Source: Myxocyprinus asiaticus
Taxonomy: Eukaryota; Chordata; Actinopteri; Cypriniformes; Catostomidae
Assembly (NCBI RefSeq): GCF_019703515.2
Contig: NC_059373.1
Span: 11,257,281 to 11,321,280 of the forward strand
DNA length: 64,000 bases
Direction: 5' to 3'
Positions 1-13,658 of the stretch are shown piece by piece (position 1 is the stretch's first letter; the number at the start of each line of letters is the position of its first letter). The notes beneath the pieces are model-generated. The model saw only the letters and a list, made by a program, of their open reading frames with translations, searched no databases and was not told the DNA's origin. Both the position numbers and the translations under genes were made by a program.

Positions 1-3000
1 CAAGATGTCTAAATACTTTTTATCAAACCTCTGTACACTTCCTTACTAAAGTGCTCCTGGAGGCGGTTTGCGAGCTGTAATTGAAAGCATGTTTTTCATG
101 TGCTCTTGACCTATCAAGATTGTTGTTGAGATTTTTTAAATCTGCTCTTTATTTTTATCAGTGTGTTTTTAAAGATAAGATGTACAGAGATACTTGACCA
201 GTATTAGAGGAAGTGAATGGTGACTGAGGCTTATATTCTGCCTAACATCTCTTTTTACAATCTACAGAGGCATGAAAGTCATACATGAATAACATAATAA
301 TGAATAAATGATGACAACATTTTAAATGTTTGGATTAACAATGCCTTTAAGTCAGTTAAACATAGTAGAATTAATTTGCAGTTGTATGGGCATGTTAATG
401 TATGTGTGTGCTTGTCTTTCTTTATGTATGATGTGTGAGTGTGCATGGATTCTTATATGTTGGTAGCTAAATTGAACTTCTATATGTGCATTCTTCAAAC
501 CCCTCCCCCTGTTTAATTCAATGCAAAAACACTTCCTTTTCCACCCTGTTCTTGTCATAACACATTTCCTTTTTCTCCTGGATTCATACACTAGACTGGC
601 TCAACAGAACAGGACGGGTTTGGGGTTTCCTCCAGAGGACTAAAGGTTTCACAATCAATGAACACTTTGCTGATTTTTATTGACCATAAAGTTCTGTTTT
701 ATTTTTGTGGCATATAATTTATGCTTACATCTTGAAGGTTTGAATGGTGATCAAAGGTTGAGATTAGAAAAGTTCCCTTAATGATAATGTAACTTTTAAG
801 GTTTCTTTTGACAGTGTTTATAAAAAAAATTATGGCTTTGGTGGACAAGAAATTAGGACAAACTTTTCATTCTTGGGTGACCTGGTAGACATCGGCTATG
901 TTTGTAATCGCATACCAACATACTACTCTTACTTTCTGCAGTATATAGTATATTTATTGTGCAGAATATGCACATTTTCTGTATGCATCCAATACCCAGA
1001 TGACCTATATTTGCAAAAATGTGCAGTATACAACGTAGAACAGTGTGTGAGAAACTGTATTTCGCAATGCATTGCACTTGACTTCACCTTTTATTTACAG
1101 TGAATAAACCGAAAGTACGGTATAATTAAAACCTTGGTTTCAACTCTACAGTATTTTGACTCATTTTGTTATTGGATTGCGAAAGAAAAGACTTTTGCAC
1201 ACAAAATGTAAACATTTTTATTTCCAAGAATATAGCTGGACAACATTAACATGCAACATGTTGAAGTTATGTGATGAGAATGCTGTATACTACTGTTTGA
1301 AACATTTATCATTGCAGAATACCTACATTTTAACATTAAAAACACATTATACAGTGCTTTTAATGATTTCGATTCCTTTTAAAGATTCCAATTCCTTAAT
1401 GATTCTTACTTTTGAGGAAGAAAACTTAGAAAAAATGAAATTGAATTTTTATTGCATTTACTGCCCTCAGTAGTCTGATGCCAAATTATTAGATAATTTC
1501 AGAAAAGGTGTGATTACATAGACTGTATAATTACTTTTCAAACACTTTTTAGAGGCATAATCAAATAATTGGTTCTTACAAAAAATTTGAAAACTCTTTT
1601 TTATATATATATATATATATTCCACAGATTACAATAAATCTCATAACGTGCAGTAGGTCTATCTTTAACTTCACATCGTCTTTTGAACAACCAGTCAGTA
1701 ACAGCACTGTCTGATTTAAGTTTTAGGAGTACACTGGTTGCACTGTATGTTTTGCATTGTAGATTCAAAAGAATTGGTTCATACGAGTCATTCGTTCGGG
1801 AATCGGACTATACTGGTCGTGCAGGGTGTTTTGTGCTGTAGATTTAAAAGAACTGGGGCCTCATTTATAAAGACGTTCGTAAAATTATCTTAAATGTCTT
1901 TAAAAAAAGTATTATTTATTATTCTTGTTGCACTGTAATCTGTCTTGGATAGTATTTTTCTGATGCAATTGAAACTTTTTAATGCAGCACTTTTTGTACT
2001 ACTGTCACCTTTAGATGAATCGCTTATGTTGAATTATTCCTATTTGTAAGTCGCTTTGGATAAATGCGTCTGCCAAATGAATAAATGTAAATGTGAACGT
2101 ACGATAATTGTCCTAAGAACAATTTATAAAACGTCTGTATGCACAAAGAAATGTTCCTAAATGCATCCCACTTTACAAATTGCAATTCAAATTAAAAACA
2201 TGTGTACGTAAACGAGCACACAGACTCAACTTATCATCAGTTATCTATTTTCATTATCAATAATAAATCCATTTATTTATCACATTTACTGTAAATCCAT
2301 AATCTGCATTACAATTGTGTTCTGTATAAACTACATGCTCGTTCTTTTCCCACTATTGTCTTCTGTTCACTCTTGCCATTAATTACGCATTTTAGTCATT
2401 CGTTTTTATTTATGACCTCAATAACAGCCGACAAGAGGCTGAAGGATAAATTGGAAAAAAAATAGCAGAGTTTTAATTGAGACTGTTACGGTGCTTTTTA
2501 ACCATCTGAATATTGATTAGTTAAAGCTATTTTTAACTATAATCTATCCTCGTTCTTGCTCCAAAATGTGCTTGACATATTACATACTGTATATTACACC
2601 TGACTGTTATCTCGTGGGTCTCGAATTGATTTATTATGGAAACATGCAGATAGGGCTAAATAAATAATCTGTTACAGTGGATTTCCAAAATAAACGTTTA
2701 CTTTAAGCATAAGGTAAATAAATCCACATTCTGACTCATATCGGAATATTCTTGTACACATAAATGTGCTCACTCATTTATTAATAAATTCAGACATGTA
2801 TTTGCATCCCAAAAAAATTAAATAAAAATTAGTCAGCAAGCGCTGTCACACTGGAAGATAAGCACAAAAAGCATTCGTATGCATGCTTGTCAGGTGACAT
2901 TCGCATGAAAAAATATTTCAAGTCAGTTTCTGCCTTTAGAAATCCCAATTTGTTCCTCACTTTTGACGTAGGATCAAATCCATGGAATTTAGGATCAAGT

Positions 3001-3397
3001 CTGATCGTACATACGTTTTATAAATCTGGTGTTTTCTGCTGTAGATTTAACCCTTGTGCGAACTTCGGGACATTTTTGTCTATTTAATTTTTGTTTTTCG
3101 GTCATTTTGGCTGTGTTAATGCCAAAGGCATAAATTGTGCCAAAAGGTGTGTATTTTGGGGGGAATTTTGATATTTCAACCTCAGTTCTTATTATACATC
3201 TATAATACGCTGTTTACACAAAATAGTTACACTCAGGACCTTAAGGACAAAAATGTCCCCATTGAAACCCTTTAAAACTGCAATATTTGATCCCAGTGCC
3301 ATTAAAGCATAAAATCATGAATTCTATGATATTATGCTTTCATTCCGGAGCCCTGGCTTCAAACTTTAAAATTTTAATATTTTGGCACAATTTTACT
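1..3397. other. Gene-free flank downstream of gdf6
   Basis: AT-rich sequence with no ORF resembling a known protein. At 2,049-2,094 there is a SINE/LINE-type 3' tail common in cyprinids (TAAGTCGCTTTGGATAAATG). A CCTCATTTATAAAG motif near 1,860 and a similar inverted motif near 3,010-3,030 may mark the ends of an old non-autonomous element. Nothing else recognised. Confidence 0.5.
2049..2094 (+). repeat. SINE 3' tail fragment
   Basis: Starts TGTAAGTCGCTTTGGATAAA and ends GAATAAATGTAAATG, a tail shared by many copies of a tRNA-derived cyprinid SINE family. The tRNA-like head is missing here. Confidence 0.5.
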
Positions 3398-3735
3398 TAC
3401 AATTTGAGTATTTCTGTAACTGCTGATCTCTTGGGATTTTCACACACAACAGTCTCTAGAATTTACTCCAAATGGTGCCAAAAACAAAAAACATCCAGTG
3501 AGCGGCAGTTCTGTAGACAGAAACGCCTTGTTGATGAGAGAGGTCAACAAAGAATGGCCAGACTGTTTCGAACTGACAAAGTCTACGGTAACTCAGATAA
3601 CCGCTCTGTACAACTGTGGTGAGAAGGATAGCATCCAGAAAGCTATTCTGAGATGCGGGGAGTGACGCTGTTTTGGCGGCACGAGGGGGACAATACAATA
3701 TTAGGCAGGTGGTTTTAATGTTGTGGCTGATGTGG
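3398..3735 (+). mobile_element. Tc1-related non-autonomous element with transposase HTH fragment
   Basis: The translation contains a helix-turn-helix-like stretch (TADLLGFSHTTVSRIYSKW) followed by SERQFCRQKRLVDERGQQR, as in the N-terminal DNA-binding part of Tc1-family transposases. No catalytic domain is present. The 3' end (ATTAGGCAGGTGGTTTTAAT, then GTTGTGGCTGATG) is a terminal sequence seen in reverse complement at 52,243. The 5' side is truncated. Probably a MITE derived from a Tc1-like element. Confidence 0.6.
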
Positions 3736-4633
3736 TGTATGTTGTTAGGAGTTCAAGGAGTCAGTGTTGAGTATGAACTAAGCTTTGCCATTACAAAGCT
3801 GTGTAACTATGCTCACCAGCCATGACATCACATTACAAGCCCTCTATGGTCTTCACTTAATATTGGATGAAACGACTTTGAGTTGGTTAACCTGCTATTT
3901 CACCTGGCATGATTTGGCCTTGTTGTGACAAGCGAAAGGACGTTTAGAGATAGACAATCTGTAGGTCGTTACTGCTAAATGAAAGCCTGTGATCTTCATA
4001 TAAAACTCTTCTGCTAATGGGTAACCCTGTGTCCAGTGTCATTTCCTTTTGATGTGCAAATGCCACAATGATCCAGGAGACTTAACTCTCTCCAAACGTC
4101 CATGACAGGCACTTTTAATTAAGGGGCAGAAAAAGTCACTGTAGACTTCCCTCATCTGTTTCACATTTTCTCCACCAAACGACTGTAAAGGAACACTGCT
4201 GCCCCTGTCATATCAACTCTCTCTCTAATGTGTAAAAGAAGTCCAGAGGTCTGATTATCATTTCATCAAAACACATGAGCTAGGGTCAGACCTGTCTAAG
4301 CAGTGACTCTGAGTCCTCTGCTAAGTACCCTAATCCACATATAACTAAAACCGGTACGCGAAGCACTGCAGTAACCTCAACCAAAGCCAGATGTTTCCGA
4401 GCGCTACCTATTTCACACATCTGCACATATCCACATCGCTTTATCCCCTGACAGACAGTGCAAATCTGTTGGGTCAGTGGTGACCTGCAGAACCTTGCTG
4501 AGGAGCACCTTCTCTGTCTTTTCTGAATTGCTTTGTGGAGATTATGAAGATCAGCTAACAGCTAGGCCTTTTGGTCTGTAGAAGTGCCAGCTTATTCCTC
4601 AGAAGTGTTTAGTGTAATTTAGTTACAAACGAA

Positions 4634-5072
4634 GATTTTTAGAAGAATTTCTCAGCTCTTTTGGTCCATATAATGCAAGTGAATGGGTGCCAACATTTTA
4701 AAGCTCCACAAATCACATAAAAGGCAACATAAAAGTAATCCAAAAGACTCCAGTGGTTAGATCATGTCTTCTGAGGCGAGATGATAGGTGTGGGTGAGAA
4801 ACAGATCAATATTTATCATATCGCTTCTGAAGACATTCATTTAACCACTTGAGTTGTTTGGATTACTTTTATGCTGCCTTTATGTGCTTTTTGGAGCATC
4901 AACATTTTGGCACCCATTCACTCGCATTGTGAGGACCTACAGAGCTGAAATATTCTTCTAAAAATAATAATCTGTGTTCTGCAGAAGAAAGAAAGTCTCA
5001 CACATCTGGGATGGCACGAGGGTGAGTAAATGATGAGAAAATTTCATTTTTAGGTGACCTATCCCTTTAAAG
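4634..5072. repeat. Foldback MITE, copy A (5' end truncated)
   Basis: Palindromic cyprinid repeat. The left arm (AAGATTTTTAGAAGAATTTC, then TGCAAGTGAATGGGTGCC) is repeated in reverse in the right arm (GGCACCCATTCACTCGCATT). The right end reads TTTTTAGGTGACCTATCCC. Same family as copies at 36,640, 62,348 and 40,069. Confidence 0.75.
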
Positions 5073-8000
5073 ATGGTTGTAATTTCTTTGCTCCAAAAGT
5101 GTCGTAGAAGCACAACAGAATGATCTGGTTGCTTTAACAAAAGTATACTCTGTGCTTAAGGAACCATGTAATATCATTTTGCAAAAATGTCAATAGTCAT
5201 ATATTTTCATGAGATGACGAAAATTGCTTTTCCACTAAAAAATAATAGTACCACACATCTCCTCAAGCTGTACTTCACCTAATCATGACTTTGCAACACT
5301 CCACACCAATCTTAACATTATTTCAGAGATTGTAACGATAAACAGAGGTAGGATCATTCGCTAGATGCAAAACACCCATATAAAGTGATACCAGATCAGT
5401 TGACATTTTACTAACATGAGTGATGAATGCAGGTTGGGTTAACAGAGTTAATCCTACACTAATAGTTTGTGTACAGAGGCTAAGTAGAGCAGATTTACCT
5501 GTTGTCTTTCTTTCTTTTTGAGTTCCCCGACTATCTAAACACACTGTCCCACTTTCCTTACTAAAGTTGACTTCACAAATGTGTTCGCTCAGCTGTCCAT
5601 CCGTTCAGTTGACTTGTAGGTCACTTGCGTTTGACTCTTTGACACAAGATGGCGTCTTCTCAAACATGCTGCACAAAGAACCAAATCAGTGCAAACAGTC
5701 TTGCCAAACAAAGCAGTCACAGTACCTGTGTCACTGGTTAAGCTAAATCAATGACATTAAACTTCTAAACTCAAAGTCTAACAGAAACAGATCAGTTTTA
5801 CATGAACACAGTCTTCCGTGGAACACAAGATGTTTTAAAGAACATTCATGCTGCTCTTTCCATAATCAATTCCATACTTTTTCATACTTCCATTCCTAAA
5901 TGTCTTTGTGCCGTCCACATATTCAAAATTGGTTATGAAACACATGATAACCAATGCCATTTTGTATCTCCATGTGGCAAGTTTGCTGACAGATCTCACA
6001 GTGAAACTGAAAACAGTATGTTGACTTTTCTTTAGCTAAAATCGGTCCGTGCCTAAAGAAATTCCAAACACTGTCCCCAGTGGCCAAAGCGGTAAGTGTT
6101 GTTTGGAGTATGGGCACGTGTGAGCTCCATTTTGCGAGTGTAATGTCCATGGAGTTGTGAAGCGAGTTGTTTTTAGCTGTACAAGCTGTAATAAAGTGAA
6201 GAGGAATGCATATTTTATAAGCTGTACCTCCCAACCCAAAACTTAATCATCAGTGGAGTAAAAAATATAATGTTAGAGGGAATATTGCAACTCCCGAATC
6301 GCAGTTGTCACTGATTATGCGATTACTTCATGCTTTCAACATGGGATATGAACCCAGGTTTCCCATGCTGTTCATGTAGCACACGTTCGTTCGCACCACA
6401 GGGGAAGGTGAACAAGTGTCTGATAGGAGTTGGACAGTGACTCTGCATAATGTGGCCAATCCTAGGGTACCGGAACTCTCGGAAACTACATGCTGACTTC
6501 CTGTGTGATCGTGTTGAAGTTTGAGTATTTTTAAACTCGGACGGCAAGATTTTAGCGAATAATGACTTAATTATACGTTTAAAAAAAATCAATTGTATGG
6601 CTTCAGAACACTTGCAATATAGTGCATGAGTCATATGGACTACTTTGGTGCTCTTTGGTGCTTTTTGTATTTTTTTGAGCTTGACAACCCCTGTTCACTT
6701 TGTGCTTTTGTTGCATTAAAAAAAGCAGCATTAATAGTCGACTAAACAGAAGAAAGAGCAGACTACAAGTGTGAAAAACATGAACTTGAGTAAAAGATCC
6801 CTTTAAAGAAATGAAATAAAATAAAATACAGCACAATAACATTCACGGCTTCCATCCCAAAATCGCATCATCCCTCAGTCTGTCCCCAGATGTCCTTTAG
6901 AGACACACAACATTCCAGTCCATTGTTGTCCAGAAACTGCATTGCACTGCTCTCTGTCTGCATGTCTTATATCTTCATGTCTTTTATTGTGACAATGATG
7001 GACAGAGAACTAGTGTAATAGCATCACCCGCATTCCTTTCCCTTGTTCTGCTGCATTGATTGCTTCCTCTCTCTTTACTGGATGTGTTAAACGCACACAG
7101 TGACGAGAGACAAAGGGATGCTTGACCTTTGACCTTCGGGCAAAAAGCAAGCCTAATCTAAAGTTAGCATCCTTGGTAGTCATTGTTTTTTCCCAGACAG
7201 AGAATGAATGCAACTTGGCTACCGAGGTCAGAGCCGTTATTCGGTTTACCAATAGATGTGAGTGTGTTTATGTGTCTGTGTGTCTATGTGTTCCTCTCTA
7301 TTCACACACAGACACACAGCCCACCCAGGGAAGGTTGCGCAGAGTGTCTGTTGACCCCTTTTTCACCTTTGCTTAACACTGCAATTATCTCACTTTAGCT
7401 CTTTGCAGCAAAGGTACACAGATACTTGAATCTTTGTACCTCGAGTTGGCAGAAATTGAGAGCATGGTGCGGAGGATTTTATTTGAATACACTCAGTTTT
7501 GAATGACTGTTTTCCTTCCCACTTGTCAGTTAGCATTCTCACTGTATAACCCAGACCAGTACCAGTGTAGAACGATGAAAAGTAGGAGCTGTAAGGGAGC
7601 CATGTTAGTAATATTCTACCAGTCATGAATATATAGGATAAAACATTATGGCATTAAAAAAATATTATGGATTAAATGCAGAGTTAAAAATTAAGTTTTT
7701 AAATATCTACTGACAGCATCTATGGCTGACAAACTGAAAATAAGTGTACAACAATTGCCCCACAGACTTCCATTATAAATGCATTTATGTACACACATTT
7801 TGTTTTGACAAATTAATGTACGTTAATTGAGTTTGAATTGTATTTAACCCAAAATATCCATTTAATGTTAAATTAACATTTAATTCATTTAAAGTTCCAT
7901 CTGCAGTATTGTTATCCATAATCAATACAGCAATATTACACATATAATAACTGAATTCTTTTTTTATTTTTTTTAATGTAAATTTATATTTCTTTTTCAA

Positions 8001-8810
8001 TAGAGGTTTATGTAATAATTTTCATGTAACTGATGGGTCAGTGATGACAAAAAAAGCAGTAACAGTACATTGACAACAGTATTTTCTTTTTTTTTTTATA
8101 AATTTTGTGGGTTTATTTTTGTTTGTTTGTTTTTGTTTTATTGTGTTAGAATAATGACATAGTTTGATTAACACCCTTTATAAAATATTTACAAACTTTT
8201 CACATAACATCAATCTCTCAAAGGGAACATTTACATAGTACAATGTAACATAATTTGTATAATGAGGTAGATATAGTAACTAAAATAGCTTATTGGTTGA
8301 TTGAAATATAAATCACTGAATAAATGAAAAATAACTTAAAAACCTGGAAAGAACATAAAGTTAGTACCTGTACAATTAAAAAATAAATGTATTTACATTT
8401 CAATATTCAAAATACAGCTATTCAAAATAGGAACGTGTTTTAGGTCTGAAGTTGTCTTGGACAGGACATTTAAAGTATAAAATGTCCCATACAGAGAAAC
8501 TAAGAATAATGTAAGAATGTTTCTAAGTATAGTTAAGTACAATGACCATTAAAACATGAAACATTTGCCCATTTGTTTAATGCTTACAGTATATTGACAA
8601 TCCAGTATCACCATTCCAAATGTAAACGGTAGGGTAAATAAAGAGCCATTCACTGTCCAATAGCTATGACTATGGTTATTCTATTCCAGTTAAGTCTTCC
8701 AGTAAAGTTCTGCTTTTGAGCAATTTTGTTTCAAAATTATATTATAAAAAAGACTTATTCACACAACAACCGAATTAATTTACATTTCTCCATTAGTTTC
8801 AAAAGCATGA
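5073..8810. other. Intergenic sequence, presumably including the gdf6 3' UTR
   Basis: No credible gene. It holds a foldback-MITE fragment near 5,805-5,960 and a short GT-rich stretch near 7,255-7,315. The part immediately 3' of the gdf6 stop is AT-rich; an AATAAA on the minus strand near 8,112-8,117 is one possible polyadenylation signal. The ORFs are short and repeat- or composition-driven. Confidence 0.5.
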
Positions 8811-9942
8811 TCACCTACAGCCACAAGACTCCACTACCATGTCCTCATACTGCTTGTATACAACATTATTTCCTGCATCGATGTATAGGATGCTGATGGG
8901 GCTGAGTTTTGATGGGACACAGCAACTGGGCGGCATGTTGCTGGGGTTCATAGAGTTCATGAGGGTTTGTATGATGGCATGATTTGTCGGTTCCAGATGA
9001 GATCGGAGGGGAAAGTCACAGATGCCCTCACAGTGGTAGGCCTCGTAGTCTAAAGGAGCGATAACCCAATCATCCCAACCCAGCTCCCTGAAGTTCACAT
9101 GCAAGGGCTTCTTGCTGCATCTAGGTTTGGACTTTTTGCCGTGCCTCTTGCCGTGTCGGTTGGGTAAAACGGTCCGTCTTCGTCTGGATTTCAAGCGAGG
9201 TCTTTTCTTCTTTCGGGGATCATCAAGACCCCACAGTTTAAGCTTTTCCCTCTTTTCATAAAAAAGGCTTTGCCTCTTTTTTGACTTTGTGAAAACAACC
9301 AATATGGCTTTCTTTAGTGGTGGACGGCCATATCTGTGAAATCCAAGATATTGCAAGTCGATTTCCTTCTCTGGATTATCTAGTGTTGCCTTGAGCTCTA
9401 AACAGAAATGGGAGCCCTGATGGTAGAGGTGTTGTTCTTTAAAAATGTCCCATACATCAAAAACCTCCCATTTTGGCTTATGTGCATCCTCCAGATCCAA
9501 GATTTTGGAGTCTAGGACAATGTGTGATGGACAGGAGAGAAGCTGAATCTCCACTGGGCCTGCCTCTGATGCTCGAAAGGTTCCAGAGATCTTTGTGTAT
9601 ATCCTCAGTTCAGCACCCAGGAGCTCGATATTTTCCGAAAGTGTTGATACGTTAAACAAGTACTTCTGTCTCCACAGAGGGGAGTTCAAAAGGTCATCTG
9701 TGACAAAGAGCAGAAACATTTATTGTCATATTGGCTTTACATTAATTACGGTATCAGTTTAGAAAGCCACAAGAAGGAAATACATATGAAAGCAAATGTG
9801 TCTAATGTCAAAGCTATTTGTTTATATGACAGGTTTCATAATGATAAAAATGTTGGGTTTTAATGTTTTTTTTTTGTTTGTTTTTTTTGTTTTTGTTTTT
9901 TGAAGTGTATTTTTCTTGTTGTATTCAAAATGAAAAGATTTA

Positions 9943-10008
<66 letters not shown>

Positions 10009-10866
10009 TCAAATAATCAAATAATAATAATAATAAAATTAAAATTAAAATAAAAAAAATGCCACTTGGGATTTCTATCATAATTTGGAACATCCTCTTA
10101 AAACTGTTGACTGTTATTTATTTATTTATTATTTTTCAGAATTTTGTTTATAATTAAATACTAATAGGTAAACAAAAAAAATATATATTTTTGATGGCAA
10201 TCTGTGAAATTCTGAATAAGAGAAAGTTTTAGAGCATTCTTGTTTGCTGTCATTGATTGCTAATTATGAATGAAATTCCATTAGAATTTCTTTTAGAATT
10301 TGTTTGAAAAAAGTTGTTTTTTTTTTAATGATAATTTATTTAAATAATAGGCTGCTAAATAATCTACACCATATCACTTGGTCTTTTTAAACCCACCTGT
10401 ACCGTGCACTATGGAAAGTGATGACAAAATGCATAGGCATAAGAGTCAATTTGAGGACAAAAGTCCGAGAACTTTTAATAGCCTATACAACAAATCAAAG
10501 CAACAAACCTTGACCCTCGTCCACAAAACTCGTGATGGTGTTTGCTGCTTTTGATGAGCGGAAAAAACTTGCGTTAAGCCCCAGTTTCTCAGCTGCAGAA
10601 AAAGTCTTATAGATAGAGATCATGTAATCGTGAGGTTCAATTGAATCCTTTATCGTCCGCTGTGACTGTCTGTCTCCAGATAACGGTGATGCCACCAGTA
10701 TACCTTTGCCATATTTTGCTCTTCTCTGGCCGTCGGCAGGCGCAGATTTGGCAACTTTAGTGCCTTTGGATGCAGTTGGAAACAGAGGGTTCATTGTGTG
10801 AACGCGCAGAAAATGCAAAAAGAAAGTAAAAGTCAAAAATAGTCTGGACACTTCACAAGCACGCAT
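8811..10866 (-). CDS. gdf6: Growth/differentiation factor 6 (GDF6/BMP13 type), two exons
   Basis: Secreted TGF-beta superfamily ligand of the GDF5/6/7 group; known roles are BMP signalling in dorsal patterning, eye, joint and skeleton. Exon 1 is 10,509-10,866 (donor CAAG|GTTTGT), the intron 9,698-10,508, exon 2 8,811-9,697 (acceptor TTTGTCACAG). The exons total 1,245 nt and join in frame (G|AT, Asp120), giving 414 residues. I chose the Met at 10,866 because a hydrophobic signal-like stretch follows ([12 protein letters not shown]); the Met further upstream would translate a poly-T tract as a Phe run. The prodomain carries an [20 protein letters not shown] block. A furin-type RRRR site ends at about residue 294, leaving a 120-residue mature ligand with seven cysteines (about 313, 342, 346, 378, 379, 411, 413) and the C-terminus ESCGCR. 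A basic RHGKRHGKK segment precedes the first cysteine, as in GDF5/6/7. No lesion seen. Paralogue a or b is not resolved. Confidence 0.93.
9945..10007. repeat. (AT)n microsatellite in the gdf6 intron
   Basis: About 31 uninterrupted AT units inside the single 811-bp intron of gdf6. Likely polymorphic and able to form hairpins. Confidence 0.97.
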
Positions 10867-10903
10867 CTTGTAAATGCACAGGAAAAAAAGACCGGTGTAC
10901 TTG

Positions 10904-10932
<29 letters not shown>
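10904..10932. repeat. A/T homopolymer in presumed gdf6 5' leader
   Basis: About 29 consecutive A on the plus strand (T on the gdf6 sense strand), roughly 40 bp upstream of the gdf6 ATG. It may vary in length and could affect leader transcription or sequencing accuracy. Confidence 0.9.
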
Positions 10933-10934
<2 letters not shown>

Positions 10935-11014
10935 ACGACCACATCACATGTGTGTAAAGGTCTGTGATGTCAAGAGCGCAGACTGAGACCACCTCACTCT
11001 GATGAACAGCCTCC

Positions 11015-11022
11015 TTTAAATA
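11015..11022 (-). promoter_or_regulatory. Possible TATA-like box upstream of gdf6
   Basis: TATTTAAA on the minus strand, about 150 bp upstream of the gdf6 start codon, followed by a leader that would contain a long poly-T tract. The position suits a core promoter, but the motif is common in AT-rich DNA. Confidence 0.3.
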
Positions 11023-11386
11023 CGGTCATGACATTATTAGCTCCCTCTCATTCCACGGGCCACTTAAACTAGATTTTAAAGAGATCTACCTCTTACTCAA
11101 TTTACTTTCCCCTTTCATGCCTCCATACTTGTAATATTCTAAATTTAACAGTAAAACATGCATATGTATTCATGTTTTATTTCTTTCATGTTGTATATTT
11201 TTTATCCCATCTAACGTGCCACATAACTTTTAAAGAAGGATCTGCGCTAGACAAAACGAAAGATAATAGTTAGAAAGAATTTAATTGTGGGAAGAAATAG
11301 TATGCATGTTCTTAATTTGGCTCTTTTAACTTAACGGGAACGACATAGGCCTATTCCTTTTTTGACACCGCTGTGCAGGTGTAAGG

Positions 11387-11575
11387 GGCCGTTCACAGCG
11401 AAAGCGTTTTTCCAGTTGTTTTCCTATGTAAATATGCGCTAGATGGACGTCTTGCTGTTTTTTCAGCGTCTCGCGAGGGCGCTGCGTTTTGTTTGGACGC
11501 CGTGTCAAGTTAAACAGAACATCAAAACGCGTTTCGACACCGGTGTTATGCTCTTGTGGCGCTGCGTCTTGCTTT
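11387..11575 (+). repeat. Interspersed repeat, copy 1 of an inverted pair
   Basis: Begins GGGGCCGTTCACAGCGAAAG and includes CGCTAGATGGACGTCTTGCT and GACGCCGTGTCAAGTTAAAC. Its reverse complement recurs, diverged, at about 15,540-15,765 (ending GTGAATGGCCCC). Probably a non-autonomous element; superfamily not determined. Confidence 0.6.
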
Positions 11576-12463
11576 TTATAGCGCAGGGACGGGTTTGGGA
11601 TGAACTGCCCCCCAGAGTTTGAGAGTTAAGCTATGTGGACTTAATCGCCCTCTAGCGGTTTTAAAGGTGTTTTTTTTTTTTACCGCGAGTTTTTTTTCCC
11701 TCTGAGACGAGCACACTTTTAGTCACTGTTTTGGTTAATATTGATCTAAAAGGACTGTGTTAGCAAAGCGACCAATTTTGGAAGACATCTGCATTTCAAG
11801 AAGGAAATACCAGTGCTTGCGTGGTACCGAAAGAATAGTTTTCAAGTTTGAGGTAAGCTGAGGGGCGTTCACAAAGGAAACGTTATTCCGTTCAAAAGCA
11901 CCAAGACGGAGCAAAACGGAATGGAACAGAACGCATCTCGAAACACTATTTAAAAGTTGAATGTTTTTAAACCTGACGCCATTAGAAACATAATTTTATG
12001 GGTGGAGACCCTACTCACGACCAAACGTCTTGCTTATACAGGTATGCAGCCTACGACATACAGTGTGCTGCGTTCATGTTTTAATTTAATTCTGTATAAA
12101 AGAAACGCTGGACGGGTCTTTTTTAAATAAATAAATAAATACATACTTCTCCCAAGGCAGAAATTATCTACAAAACTATATCTAAATATATAGTTCAAAT
12201 AAAGCAATAGGAATAAATATTTACTTTGGTAAGAAGCAACAATATTTTATTCATCTGCAGTAATCATTATTAAATGCTCTTAGACATAATAGTGGTAGAT
12301 TAAAGATCATATCAGAGATAATAATTATGAGGGGGAAAAAATTAAAAAAAAAAATACACCAACGCATATCATCATAATTCAATGTAATATATTATTATAT
12401 ATTTAGATATATTTAGGTGCACTGTGAGGGCTCATGTAGTTTCTTCATTTGTTTTAATTGCTC
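11576..12463. other. Spacer between gdf6 and the pkhd1l1 relic
   Basis: AT-rich, with a GTTCACAAAGGAAACG motif near 11,870 that may belong to the neighbouring repeat. No gene recognised. Confidence 0.5.
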
Positions 12464-12675
12464 CTAGGGTCCCCTGAACAGGAGCATTAGACTGCTCAAC
12501 AGCACAAGCAGCCACACAGATGGTGATGAGATAGCTGGACTAGAGTCGAAGATGCTGGGGAAGTCCCAGTCTGTGGTGTAGACCACAGGGGATGGCGTGG
12601 TAGCTGCTCTGATTGTAAAGGATCTGGACTCAGCCTTCCAGTCATTCAAAGTAAAGGCCAACTTCAAGTTCTCAC
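12464..12675 (-). pseudogene. Probable last exon: membrane helix, short tail, stop
   Basis: Reads GENLKLAFTLNDWKAESRSF, a Ser/Thr/Pro-rich linker, then a hydrophobic helix (SVWLLVLLSSLMLLF) and the tail RGP before TAG. A single membrane helix with a very short cytoplasmic end suits fibrocystin-L; a GPI-anchor signal is the alternative. Frame open. Confidence 0.5.
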
Positions 12676-13658
12676 CTGTAGAACAGAGTGCCACAGTACT
12701 GAATAATAATGAAAGTTACAGTACATGGTGGCAACTCCCAAAAAAGCTCTCCATCTCTACAACATACTGGATCCAAAATAAACACTCACCAAGTGCAACA
12801 TGTGAGCAAAAATAAATTTTGCAAGTAAATTTGTACTTTTTACTTTTTAAGGAACCATAACATAATACATGGTTAAGTCAAGCATAAATAAATCTGAATC
12901 TCAGTGATAAAAGTGACATGCATGATTCAAATCATAAGATACAATCTGTCTCCTAAAGAAAATATGGTCATATGGGTGACTCGAGCATCTTCTAAAGCTT
13001 TTTACCTCGGTGGAAAATTTTCCAGCATGCCTATAATTTTTCAGAACTTCAGGTAGTTTAGTTTATGGAATATTCCTCACATTAAGCCACTAAAATGAAA
13101 ATATGAGGAACAAATTCATGATGTGAATGATTTGTGATGAAGGGCTGTTTCTGAGCATATGGGGGCCCTAAGTGAAATCCTACTTGGAGTCCCTCCCCAT
13201 CACATCTACAGTAGCTACAATTCTCTCCTTGCATTCTCCCTTCCTTCTTGGGTCACAAGGGGGCCCCCTAAAACTGTCTAATTGAGCCATAACAGCTGCC
13301 TGAGTCTTCCTTGCAGCCTTTAGTACATTTAAAAATAATTAGAATTTAAAAAATGAAAACAAACTTGCTTTGCAGGGCTTCCAGGTGGCTCGGGACCCTA
13401 AGCAGCCGCTTATAGCTAGAAACAGCCCTTTTGTGTCGTGTGCAGTTTCACAGAGTGACATTCAAACAGTGAAAAATCCCAAATTTTTTAATAATGCAAA
13501 ATGCAGTTTCTTGGCAAATATTTCTAAAAATGTTTGGACGGTAAATTTGATAAAATAACCCACCACTGGTAAGTGTGTGGCAAAAAGTAAATTTTGCACT
13601 CTGAGAACATGAGAACAGGATTGACAGGCATTTGTAATAAGTGAATGAGATGACCCAC

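Noticed and set aside
10867..10992. Upstream extension of the gdf6 reading frame to a Met at 10,992
   Set aside because: It would translate the T tract into a run of Phe and place the signal peptide internally. The Met at 10,866 fits the family.
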